Below the pieces are notes generated by a model that worked only from the letters and a program-made list of their open reading frames with translations, did no database searches and was not told where the DNA came from. The translations under genes and the position numbers were made by a program. 64,000 nucleotides of DNA from Candolleomyces eurysporus (lineage: Eukaryota > Basidiomycota > Agaricomycetes > Agaricales > Psathyrellaceae), in the NCBI GenBank assembly GCA_027579435.1, contig JANBPK010000753.1, positions 1 to 64,000 on the forward strand, given 5' to 3'. Of this stretch, positions 22,954 to 33,316 are shown in pieces; within the stretch, counting starts at the first letter, position 1, and each line of letters begins with the position of its first letter.

Positions 22954-25369
22954 GCATAATTTGTCTTTTATATGGCAAGGATTCTTTCCTCGTCTCAACT
23001 TGGCGATGTTATCCTCGATCCAAGCAATCTCAGCGCCTAGCCGCATGTTCCCTATCCCCGACCTATCATAATCTGCCTATCTATCCCTCCAGCTGTCCAG
23101 GAGCATGGCAGTTGGTGGGGACTAGCACGCGAGTAAGTACGCGGGAACACCGAATGGGACTATGACGAACACGGAATAAGGGCTCTGATGCGTGTGGTAA
23201 TTTGGTGGCGTCAGGACTCGGATGGCAGACTCGTCGCTCGTTTCGCTCGTCGGACCCTCGGACAGAGTAAGCTTCAAGTGAGAAAAAAAGCGACAAAGGA
23301 GCAAAGACTGAGGTGTGAAGGTACGACGTTGACGTGTCTATCTTTAAGATGGGGTGGCCCTCTCGTCCCTTACGTATGAAAGTTAAGGGATTAATGAATT
23401 CGAAGGGAAGAGGCGAAATGTGAATGAATGAGAATGGTGATGGCCATGATGGATGAATGGGTGATACGCGTGAGTCCGCCAGCAGGTTGGTGCATACACA
23501 TGCAACGTTCAAGCGGGCGGGACACAGATGTTGGTCGGACAAAGGGAGGGATTTTTAAATTCGAGGAATTTTAAGTGTGTATGTAAATGGCGTGCGATCT
23601 GCCAAAAGAATTGAACGATGGTCGGGTCTTTCTGATTAATGCTCGGCGCCAGTGCATTGGGCGGCAGGTACTGCGATAAGTACTTGAGGACTTGAAGAAT
23701 GTTGATGCTGGAGGCGTCAGATGAGGTAGAGGGATTGCTGTATGGGGCCCTTGCCTTATCCCTGACTGTGTGGGCTCACTCTGGGGACTGATATATGATT
23801 TTTGCAGCGGTCCGAGTCGGCGATCTCATGAGGCATACTACTTGATCGGTGGATGGAGAATATCGGAAGAACTGGGAGACTCTGAAATTTGGAGGCATAT
23901 GAGCTACAGCTAAAGATAGAAGGCAGCTCGCTGTAAACCCAAAATTCTTGATTCAAAGCAAGAAGCTGGCCATTGGTTCGTCGGGGTGACGGTGAGGCCT
24001 GAAGAGTGAAGATCCAAGCCCAGTAAACTATGATTTTTTCTTTTCTATAAAAACCAAAATTATTCAGCCGTTTCCTTTCGACTGCACTCGAAGTAATGCC
24101 TGGCCAATGGAGCGCCTGCTGTACCAGGAGGAGACGCTATGTGAGTGGAGGAAGAAATTAAAGGGGATAAATTGATGTCGGCTACGAATAAAGCAGTGAT
24201 GGATACGGAGTCCGGAAGCGTGCATCGGCAACGCCGTCTTCAAGACGACTGTCCCGTTTCCTGTACGACTGTACCCTGGAGTCCAGACCTTCTGAAACGC
24301 CGCAGCGCCCAACCGTACCCTGGTCGGTACGACTCTTGGGAAAGCGTTGGGGTGGATGGCCCATGCCGGCGCATCAGATCACGGGCTTGGAACATTACAC
24401 CGAGCATCATACGGACTGGCGAGACAAAGGGAGTCGTTGAAGGGAAATATCTTCCATTTCTATGCAAAAATAACCGCGTTTGCCGGAGCAGTACCCAGCC
24501 CCATCTTTTCTCATTTTTCTTCACCAGCTTCCAAGGGGATACCGGTTTTCGAAAATCGTAAATGCGGAGTGCCTACACCGTCCTAATCCGGGGTAGCTAT
24601 TGTAACAAAAATGTAGTGTAGACGGCAGGATCATATGCTGGGTACGCGAACGCCGACTGTTTTCTCATTCACACCGCGCTTGCTTCTCTATGAGCGGGGA
24701 CTACAAATGCATTTCATGACTCCGAAGGCGGATAGCGGGGGAGGGATTTTCTCAGTCCGTCACCGTGGTAAACCGAGAGCCACGTGGCTCAGGATCTCGA
24801 TCAATGTAGGTTTCCTTTTTGGACGCTCCTTTGTTCTTGTGGATGGAAATGGACAGTCCTTTGAACATACCCAGATGAACTCTTGCGTTCAGGCAAGAAC
24901 GCCTATAATGTCCGTTTCATTTCTGAGACAGGGAAGCTGCCTCAAGGTGCCTCCTTAAAAGACACTCTTTACAGTTTTCTCATTTCTTTTCCGTTTCTCG
25001 GTGGCTCATCTTTTCCAGGTTGCCTTTCCCTTTCCCGTTTCTTATCAACCATAGCTGCCAGGGTGCGTGTGTACTATTGTATGGATACTGATTCCTATTG
25101 ACAAAGAAACGGTGCTCCAGAACAATAAGCATTCCCCTGGCAGGATCTCTAACCCGATATGATCTGCTGATTACGCAGAGGCTACTACCGTCCCCCACTG
25201 GTAGCGCTTCGTTCTTTTGTCACCGCCAAATTAAATCAAATTCGTATGAGACAAAAAGAAGATGGAGGTCCTATCGTCATACTTAACGCTGTCCTCACGG
25301 TCGCTGCATTCGATCCTCGCCTTTCCATCCCCTCTCAACTCTCCCGACTCCCGGGCCCGCAACTGCAAG
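22954..25369. other. 2.4 kb intergenic region holding repeat copy 2
   Basis: Contains the repeat at 23067-23201. The rest has no supported coding region; small frames at 24145-24586 and 23081-23542 do not resemble proteins. AT content rises locally near 24030-24070. It may be degraded transposon-derived DNA, but no transposase or terminal repeat is visible. Confidence 0.5.
23067..23201 (+). repeat. Dispersed direct repeat, copy 2
   Basis: Second copy of the element at 20481-20617. Both begin CATAATCT and end in GATGCGTGTGGTAAT. The two copies bracket the kinase-fold gene. Confidence 0.75.
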
Positions 25370-27632
25370 ATGACTACCTACGCAAGGCCTAGTCCACCTC
25401 CCATTAACACTCTGCCCGTCGAGCTTCTCTCGTATATCTTTACCTTGGGGACACATGCAACCGTTGAGCCACAACCATCGGGGGAATGTGGTAGTGACCC
25501 CGAGGGCGCTCCGGCCTTCACTACGGAAAACGTCAAGATGCCCCTAGTCCTCGCTAGCGTAAGCCGTTACTGGAGGCGAGTGGCGCTCAACACGCCTAGC
25601 CTATGGACGAGCTTTTGCATCACGTTGGAGATGGTCCACCCATCGCAAGACCAACAACCCTCTTCGTCATCGTCGACACCCTCATCTCTCCTTGATACCC
25701 GACATATTACCTCCTACCTCGCCCTTTCCCGCCATTATCCTATCGACATCCTCATAGATGCTAGAGATCAGGACTGGGATTTTTTGGAAGAAGAGTGCGT
25801 GCTCAAAATATTTTTAATCAACAGCTGGTACTCATCCATAACTCTAGAGTTACGCCCGATCCGCAGTCGTATAGACCTCCATTCTCCGTCACACATATAC
25901 AGACGGTCCTCTCCCTTTTCCTTCCCCATCTATCACGATGGAGGTCGCTGAATATCCTCACCGATACATGGAAGCCGATGCAAGCAGCGATGCAGCTCAT
26001 TAACCCCGCGATCCTCCAACACGGAGCCCCTCAGCTCGAATCACTTACCTTGATGCGGTGCAACGATTTTATCAGCTTCTCGCCTGAATTCGAGCCCAAG
26101 TCGCTAAAGTCCCCCGCCTTCCTCTCTTCACCCACAAGCCAACAACCCCATTCTTCACCCGCGGCGTCTCGCAGCATCCTCCCCCNGATTGCGATATCTA
26201 TCACTGCGTGGGGTGCACGTGGATTGGACCTCCTTGGGGGCAGCCTTGTCTTTCAGCAAGACCGGGCTATACTCTTTGGAACTCTGCTCCCACTGCTCCG
26301 ATGTCCGGCCCTCCCTATTCGAGCTCCACAACCTCCTGAGCTGCAGCCCCCGTTTACGGCGCCTAGTCATTTCTGGATCTGGGCCTTCATTTCCCGACCA
26401 CATCATCCCCGATGAAGCAGCCGTTGATATTGTGCACCACGAATTCGAGGGTGTCCTTCTTCCGAATCTGGGATCACTCACGGTGGGGTACAGGTCGGCT
26501 TTGGAAGGCCAGACGGTGCTTCAGCTCGTGAGTGCCCCGAATCTGAAGTCCCTTGTACTAGAAGAAGCGACATACCCTGCGGATCCCGAAGTCATCGATG
26601 CGGGGAGTTTGTTGACGTACCTCGGGACAGGGGAGTTCCATAGCGTCAAGGAGAGGTACCTGGTGGCGTACGACTTGCCGAACAGCCATGGGTTCCAGTA
26701 TCAGGTCAAGACGAGGAAGGACTCGACGGCCACATGCGTTGGAAGTGGGATCGAGATCGGGGGGAGGCTGGTCGAGGTTGACGATGACGATGAGACGCTG
26801 GTGGATTTCGATACCAAGCCTCACCCTCCCTTCCCCCTCTTGGAGAACGTTGTGTTGAAGAATGTCAGGACGTCTTCGACGCAGCCGATAGCCAGCTTCT
26901 TTGGTGCGGTGCGCGATATGAAGCGGCTGGAGCTCGTGGGGATGTCGATGAGGCCTTTGTACACGCTCCTGCCAAACTCGTACGCGGAGGCTCTGCCTCC
27001 ACGGAGCGAGGAGGTGGTTGAGGAGTCGTCGTCCGGTGCCTCCTCCTCCTCCTCCGCTGTCGCCTCCTCTTCGACGCAACCCCCCACCTCGCTGCCTTGC
27101 CCACACCTGCGGTCAATATCCCTCCAAGAATGCAACCACATGCAGCTCGAGGATCTCAACTTTATCTTGAACAACCTCGTATCGGATCGCAAGCACACCG
27201 TTCAGGCTCTCCCTCACCCCCACCCGCATCGTGCCGACGACGCTCCCGAGTCACTGGAGTCGGTGAAATGCAGTCTCGAGGATATCGAGATCCAGTTGGG
27301 GCCTAACGCCCCCATCGTGCACTGCAAATTTAGCCTCAGTCGGGACGGCGAGGTGGCGTCGATAGGTGATATCCTTGAAGACCATCCGTCTTTCCTGCTG
27401 CAGAAGGATGGGGTGAGGATCGAGGTGAGGAGGCAGGTCAGCCCTTTCCTGGAGGAAGATTTCGACGGCGACGATAGCTCATCGGAGGAGGGTGGGNAGT
27501 TCACACTCGGAGGCGGACGAAGAGGAGGAGGGGGAGAGGAGCCAGGGTCCGTTTAGCCAAGGTGGAGCGTTTAACGATCCATACTTCGATGCTTATTATA
27601 CTGGTGCGCCTTGGCTGAGCAGTCGGTCATGA
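25370..27632 (+). CDS. F-box protein of a second family, frame interrupted at two Ns
   Basis: The start ATG at 25370 opens an N-terminal F-box: INTLPVELLSYIFTLG, then LVLASVSRYWRRVALNTPSL, the usual agaricomycete F-box signature. Exon 1 ends at 25794 (GA|GTGCGT) and exon 2 begins at 25875 after ATAG, giving FLEEEPPFSVTHIQTVLSLF. LRR-like segments follow. At the N at 26187, in a run of C, the frame must drop one base to continue as LPRLRYLSLRGVHVDW. At the N at 27497 dropping one base continues an acidic tail and ends at TGA 27630-27632; without it the frame ends at 27556. Both breaks look like homopolymer assembly errors, not real mutations. It probably acts as an SCF ubiquitin-ligase adaptor (inferred). 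It shares no clear similarity with the four other F-box-like genes in this window. Confidence 0.82.
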
Positions 27633-28190
27633 CACTGGTCGTTTCGGTTTCCGGGTTTTGTGCGTTTGCTTGCTTCGATATATTCTTCTCGTTTACATGT
27701 CCTTATTCCCATTCCGCTTCGCTCTTCGCTGCTCGTCTTACTATATGGCTTTGGCTTCTTCGGACGTTTAACCTTTGGATATTCATGCCAACCAGCCTAT
27801 GCTTTTTCAGAGCTCGTTTTTNAGGTCGAGACTGCATTTAATACATGCATGCCTGTATCATTAGAACTGTTGCCTGTAACCCTAGCCTCTCGTGTTGTTT
27901 GTATACGTACCAGCAATAAAAAGACGTGTATCTTCACAATGGGTGTCCCATTCGGGATATATGAATCTTGTTCTAGGATAGGCAGCACGAAGGGATTCCG
28001 AGGTAGCTAGCCTTCATCTCCGATCGACTCGGTATATCTTGCCACTCGGGGTTTTCTCGAACCAATGACCAATAAATAACATTACCATTAAAAATACAGC
28101 ATTGATTTGTTCGTCACCATTCAAATATTGACCCATATCACACCCGCCATCCACCGCCCATAACAAGCGAATAAATAGGCCTACCACGCG
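27633..28190. other. Intergenic, convergent 3' ends
   Basis: T-rich 3' flanks of the F-box gene and of PEX19. No coding segment is supported. Confidence 0.6.
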
Positions 28191-29580
28191 CTATGCGATA
28201 ATGCAGTTTTCGTCACCGAGACCTGGGAAATTGCCGTCAAAACCTGGTGGGAGGGGACCCATGATCTCGGGAGGTGGTGAGCCGTAGGTTTGCATCTTGG
28301 GGGCGAAAGGGGCGAAAGGAAAAGTGAACGAGCAGGGAAGCAGAGGGAAGGGCAAATAGAATAGAGATAAGGAAAGACCATTCGTCAGACCTGATGGACA
28401 GTTGAGCGAGGAGAACGAAACACACCTCTGACATGAGCTCCACGACCTGCTTGCCAGCCTCAGTATCCGAATCGCTGTACGAAGGTTGCTCGAAGATGGC
28501 TACGATCTTGTTGACGCAGATTAGCTGCTTCCCGTAGCGTTCCCTATCCTCGTCTGAGATGGGTTTGGGTGGTTTAGCAAGGTATGGAGGGAACTGTGTA
28601 ACGAAATGAAGTAGATAGAAAGACGAAGTGAGAATCATGATCATTCAAGGGAGGAGGAATACTTACACCGTCAGCAAGCTCTTTCAAAGGATCGTATAGG
28701 ATATCCTTGTTCATAAGCTGACCCATCATCGACTCTAGGAACCCAGCAAGCTCAGCCTCGCTCTCTCCTTCCCCAGATCCATCAAGACCTCCCAAGTCAC
28801 CCAGCCCGAGATCCTTCAGGGACTTCAACATTTCTTCCATCGCCTCGGGGTTGAGACCATCTGCGGATCCGGACGATTCTGCGGCCTTGGCTTTATCCTC
28901 CATCTCTTTAAACTTGCCCATAGTCTGCTTGATTTTGTCTTGGAAGTTCTCTCCAGCAGCTCCCGACGACGACGAAGGCGCTCCACTCTTCGATTGTTGG
29001 CCCAAAGCGTCACCTAAGGACACTAAAGGATCCTGCCCCTCTTTCCCGTTCATCTCTTCAATGAGCATAGCCTCCCAAGCAGCTCTGAACAGCTTAGCTT
29101 TCTCCTCCTCTGGCGCCGCTTTCCCGTCGCCACCACCATCCTTGGCCCCACTGCTGGATGCCTTAGCCCCGGATTCCTCTGCGATCTCTCGCATGAGGTT
29201 CTCCATACCCTTCGCCAGCTCTTGAGCGAATGCAGAAGATAAAACGTCTTCATCCAGCTCCTCTTCCGTGCTGCCGAGTGGGGGTCCGTGGCCTGGTACA
29301 GAGGCGGGTTGGGCGCCTACGCGGGTGTTGGTGCGTGGTCGGCCGCTGGAGACGGGTGCGAGGGTTGCGGTTGGCGGTGGAGCCTTTGGAGCATCGTTGA
29401 ACTCGTCGAGAACGTCTGTCAAAGAGGATTGCAAGGGCCCAAGGAGTCGATAGGAGGCTGGTCAGACGATAGATACGAGTGAGATGATGGCTGTGGCGCA
29501 CCGTCAAGTTCGTCTAGATCGTCGTCGGCGTCGACGATAGGCTTTTCGAGCGTCGGTTTGGAGCCTTTAGAGCTCGACAT
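28191..29580 (-). CDS. PEX19: PEX19, peroxisomal membrane protein import receptor (366 aa)
   Basis: Pex19 is a cytosolic chaperone and receptor that binds new peroxisomal membrane proteins and delivers them to Pex3. Four exons join in phase: 29580-29502, 29415-28667, 28593-28426 and 28295-28191. The acidic N-terminus (DADDDLDELDDVLDEF) fits the Pex3-binding region. The centre has FAQELAKGMENLMREI. The conserved block DILYDPLKELADGFPPYLAK lies at about 260-285. The C-terminus has GSPPPEIMGPLPPGFDGN and ends in CIIA, a CaaX farnesylation box as in human and yeast Pex19. Length and order match the family. It is convergent with the F-box gene upstream. Confidence 0.95.
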
Positions 29581-30529
29581 GGTCTGAGGAGAGGTGTGGA
29601 TGGATGGAGGAGATGGCAAGCNCTTTTGGCACTAAATGGGGAGCAGCGCGATAGCCGGNCTACCCCACAGTGATGCACGTGAAATCCGGCTGAATCCAGT
29701 AGGCGCTCTTGCTTTTCTCGCGAAGACCACCACAANNTGGCTTGAGGCGCTGTAGAACNTNTATCACTGACGGGGANGTCGACGGACTATCAGTGGACCN
29801 TAGAGCNNACATGNAACCTNGCNGGTCGAGCAAANCTGAGAATCCAAGTAAGTGTGAGCCTTCGTATTATNCGNCNNNNNNNTCTTAAAGCGCTGAGGCG
29901 TGCAGNGCATTGGAATATCCCCAATGNGAACGTGGTCTTGAGCAATGTGCTCTTGTTCATGCGGCAGAAGAGTGTCCTTCGTAGCGCCAGTATGATCCCT
30001 ATGAACGCGAAATAGCGTGGATCGCTCTTCCTATAGACCAACTTTAGCGTTCGTCTCTGACAATGCCAGGACGCGTCTCGATCTCCTTGACTGCGATCGG
30101 TGGGCACTAATTATAACCGCCTCATATTCTTGGATTTTCGCTGCATCTAGGTGTATCAGTGGCNATTTTTTCCTCNGACGCCTGGCATTCTGTANCCTGT
30201 CAAGAACCCGCTGGTTTGACNCCTCTACGAGTTCCCGTTCNCCGTGACTGCTCGTCTCCTAGATCTGCTCCTATCGCTGANTGGNTTGGCCCCACTACGA
30301 TGACGATGAGATGATCGTCCTGGTCGTTTGCGAAATNTCTCTGTCCAATGGCTGCAGCGCGTTGTGCGGCTGCGATCGAGTGCCTTCGTCATAGGATATT
30401 TTTGACGAGGAGGCTGACTGTCCTGCTGTGGGAACCACGCCAGGTTCAGCCTATATAAACCTGCCCAATTCCAACGACGTCCTCCATCGACCTTTCTCTC
30501 CCATTTCTTTCTTCCTCTCATCATCTGNG

Positions 30530-30930
30530 AGTCAACCAAGAGCATCGTATNTTCNTAAGTNCGTGCTCGCCGTTCACTATCNTTTGCTCTTTGCTCATCG
30601 TCGCCTTCCTCTAGCNATTACTGCNCCGATGCTCTTCATCGCCGTCTACCGTACCATNANTGGCGTCAAACGCTTCGCGTCCCAACACGCTGAGGTATGC
30701 ACCCTCCATGCATCTCTCTCGTCGCTCATTTGACACCTTCTTGTTCTCAGATNTCTACTNNTGCTACCACTGAACAAAGNGCGTCGTATTTTCAAAAGTA
30801 CGCGCNCGCCGTTTCCACTTTGNTTNNCTCTTTACTTATTCTCGNCCNTCTCCAGTCATCACCACGNNNATGGTTCTCGTCACCATCTTTCGTACGATGT
30901 NGGGGTCAAACACGCTGAGGTATGTCTTGN
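30530..30930 (+). repeat. Imperfect tandem repeat, two units of about 230 bases
   Basis: The segment from about 30536 (GCATCGTAT..., then CTCGCCGTTCACTA, then ATGCTCTTCATCGCCGTCTA, then CACGCTGAGGTATGC) recurs from about 30778 (GCGTCGTATTTTC, CGCCGTTTCCACT, ATGGTTCTCGTCACCATCTT, CACGCTGAGGTATGT). The order is conserved, but Ns prevent exact borders. A partial third unit (CCTACCACCGAACAAGC) follows at about 30981. Confidence 0.6.
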
Positions 30931-32711
30931 ATGCATCCTATTCTACTCTATTCTAACACGCCTTTCTTAGATTCGTTCTCCTACCACCGAACAAGCTTCA
31001 AGTGCCCACAACACGAGATACGTCGACGGCGCACACGGAAGGGACACACGACAAACCGTAATTCTCGAGCACCTATCCCTACACCGCAACCTGGCTTAAG
31101 GTCTCCTCGCGAGACCCCCGCGCGCGGTCCCTACTGGGGCTCGGAATACCTGGTGTGTATTCCGGTGTAGTGGAACGTTGCAGGGCTGTCGTGGAAACAC
31201 GGCTCCTTGAGAGGTCCGATCCCCCTCAGTACTCCTGAGATTTGGTCTTTCACTGTATAGTGGGCCGGTCGAGGGGAGTTACGTGGGCACGGGTGTCGCT
31301 CGCCAGTGTTAGTCGCCTTGTTAGAACAGGGACGCTTCTGGTACAACGCTCGTCTGCAACAGGCATTGTATTCCTACATACGGTAGAGGGGCTTGACATA
31401 TTCAGCCACTCGGCCAAGGGAAGCTGCTTGGTTGTGGACGACAGAGCGATAAAACGAGTAGAGTGGGTGTGTGTCCTGGACTGTGCGTCAAGACGTTTAA
31501 TCTCGGGGCCGACGATGGAGGGACTATAGGATGTGGTGCGCCTTTACTTTCTGTTTCATCTCTTTGCTTTTGGGTTGTATCTGATAACCGTTCGATTTTA
31601 GCTCCGGGGAATGGTAAGTTCAGTCCTTCGCTGTTTTCCTCACTAACATGGGAGACACTAGATTTGTGACCCTGAAAAGGCTAATCATCTGCCGTCACTA
31701 CGAAACACTTACCGTCGCACGTCGAAAAAGCCACAAGTATCCCGTCGCTATGAACCTGGGCTTGGTATATCAGGTAAGCTTTCTTTTATTCTTTTGTAAC
31801 TTTGAAATCGATCCTGACGAGTGCCTTCTAGCCGCTCGAACCCAAATATCTTGATCATTGTTCGAGCACATCTCCAAGCCTCTAGCGCGTTCCCTCCAGC
31901 GCATTCTCTTTCCCAACCCTTCCGATTACTCTGTTTGTGAGTAACTCGGAGTTTGCCTCTTCGAGAATCGCGCTCACTCTTCTATTCCAGGCTTTCTCTT
32001 CCCTTTTCCTGTTTCCTCGTTTTATCTCATTAAATATATCCTGTTAAGACAACCCTTCTTTACCGTTTCCTTCTTGCTCAATTATATGTTCTCGCAAACC
32101 ACCGTATACCCCTCTGAGACCTTGTACCACTCCGTAAAACGCCATCAGTTACAAGTCTGAATTCCAACCTCATTTCTCTCTCCATACTTGTGCACTTTTT
32201 AGTCGACGATATGCCATAGAGTCGAGATACTAGTGTCCGATGAATCCGGTGGAGCAAACACCGGATGCGCTCATGGTTCTGACCGTCATGCAGCTCTGCA
32301 CCTATTTCCAACATCGCCCCCTTTTCTAAACGTTGACGACGCTGGTGCAACCCGATCTGGGCCCTGTCAATGGCTCACCCGCATTCAATAGCAGTACAGT
32401 GTTCCAGCAGCCCTTGGGACGCCATAAGGACTGTGCTATTTCATCGGGGATCGCTTTTCCCAAGCCAAGATTAAAGCTAATATCCGTGTTCATCGTCATT
32501 TCCAGAGTAACCTTGTCAAGTTTGGGAGCGATAGGAAGAGATAGGCGGGTACAGGGCAGTGAACAAGATCCCGAGCAATTTTGATGGCATTCCTTGAGGC
32601 GCCAATTTAGACGAATGGGAGAATGGACACTAACTTGAATTTTGGGGCACTGTTCACTCTTTTCCCTTGTACCCCGTTTGACCCCTTCGAATGATCTATT
32701 CAATGAGCGTC

Positions 32712-33170
32712 TCAACAGGCAGCCATAGATGCCATGAACCCATCGCGAGTTTTTGGAGAATCTTGATGGAACCGTTGGGGACGTGGCAGCAGGTTTAATT
32801 TGCTTACGGTCACTGGGCCTAGAAAACATCTCTCGCAGAATTTCTCAACGAAGCATCCCTTGCTCTCTGAAAAAAAAGATCTTCTATATCTCATGTAGAT
32901 AAGCATATGTGCCAAGTATAGATGGACTTCATTTGCGCCCAGGGTGCCCACTATCCAAGGAGTGATGGTATCCCAAGGATCGCCGAGACACTGTAGCAAC
33001 AATAAAAACGAAGTATCCCTAAACTCGGTGTTGTGAGGCCCAAGCCAGCTTAAGATCAGGTCGTGAGCGGCCAATATTTCAATCCGTGCTCTACGGTCTT
33101 CAGAATGGCCAAGTCGAAGGTAGGAGTCGGCGGACCCACAATACGTCCGACATAGAGTGTGATGATCATC
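32712..33170 (-). pseudogene. Possible decayed coding remnant, unknown family
   Basis: A minus-strand frame open to about 33170 reads YLRLGHSEDRRARIEILAAH and then DLILSWLGPHNTEFRDTSF. Its composition is like a helical protein, unlike surrounding random frames. There is no credible start and no recognised domain, and it ends without a conserved C-terminus. It may be a fragment of a duplicated gene. Confidence 0.3.
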
Positions 33171-33316
33171 AAAAGAGTCTATTCACCGCTCAAGATCCAT
33201 TATAGAAACCGTCAAGAGGGTTCCTTAACTTTGCATTATGAAATGCAACGTCGAAGCTTCTAAAGGTTCGTCACGGCTTCGCTCTCAACTCTCATGCTAC
33301 TGCGGACGGTGTCGCC

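Larger units (their letters stand above)
29581..33316. other. Low-quality, largely gene-free 3.7 kb
   Basis: Dense Ns at 29620-30960 make coding calls unreliable. An imperfect tandem repeat occupies 30530-30930. Around 31600-31860 there are splice-like signals (GTAAG, CTAG) around a short frame reading ICDPEKANHLPSL, but no recognisable protein. A possible decayed coding remnant lies on the minus strand at 32712-33170. No complete gene is supported. Confidence 0.45.

Noticed and set aside
26558..27198. Minus-strand Arg/Gly-rich frames
   Set aside because: Antisense of the F-box gene's acidic and serine-rich part; composition is a by-product of GC-rich codons.
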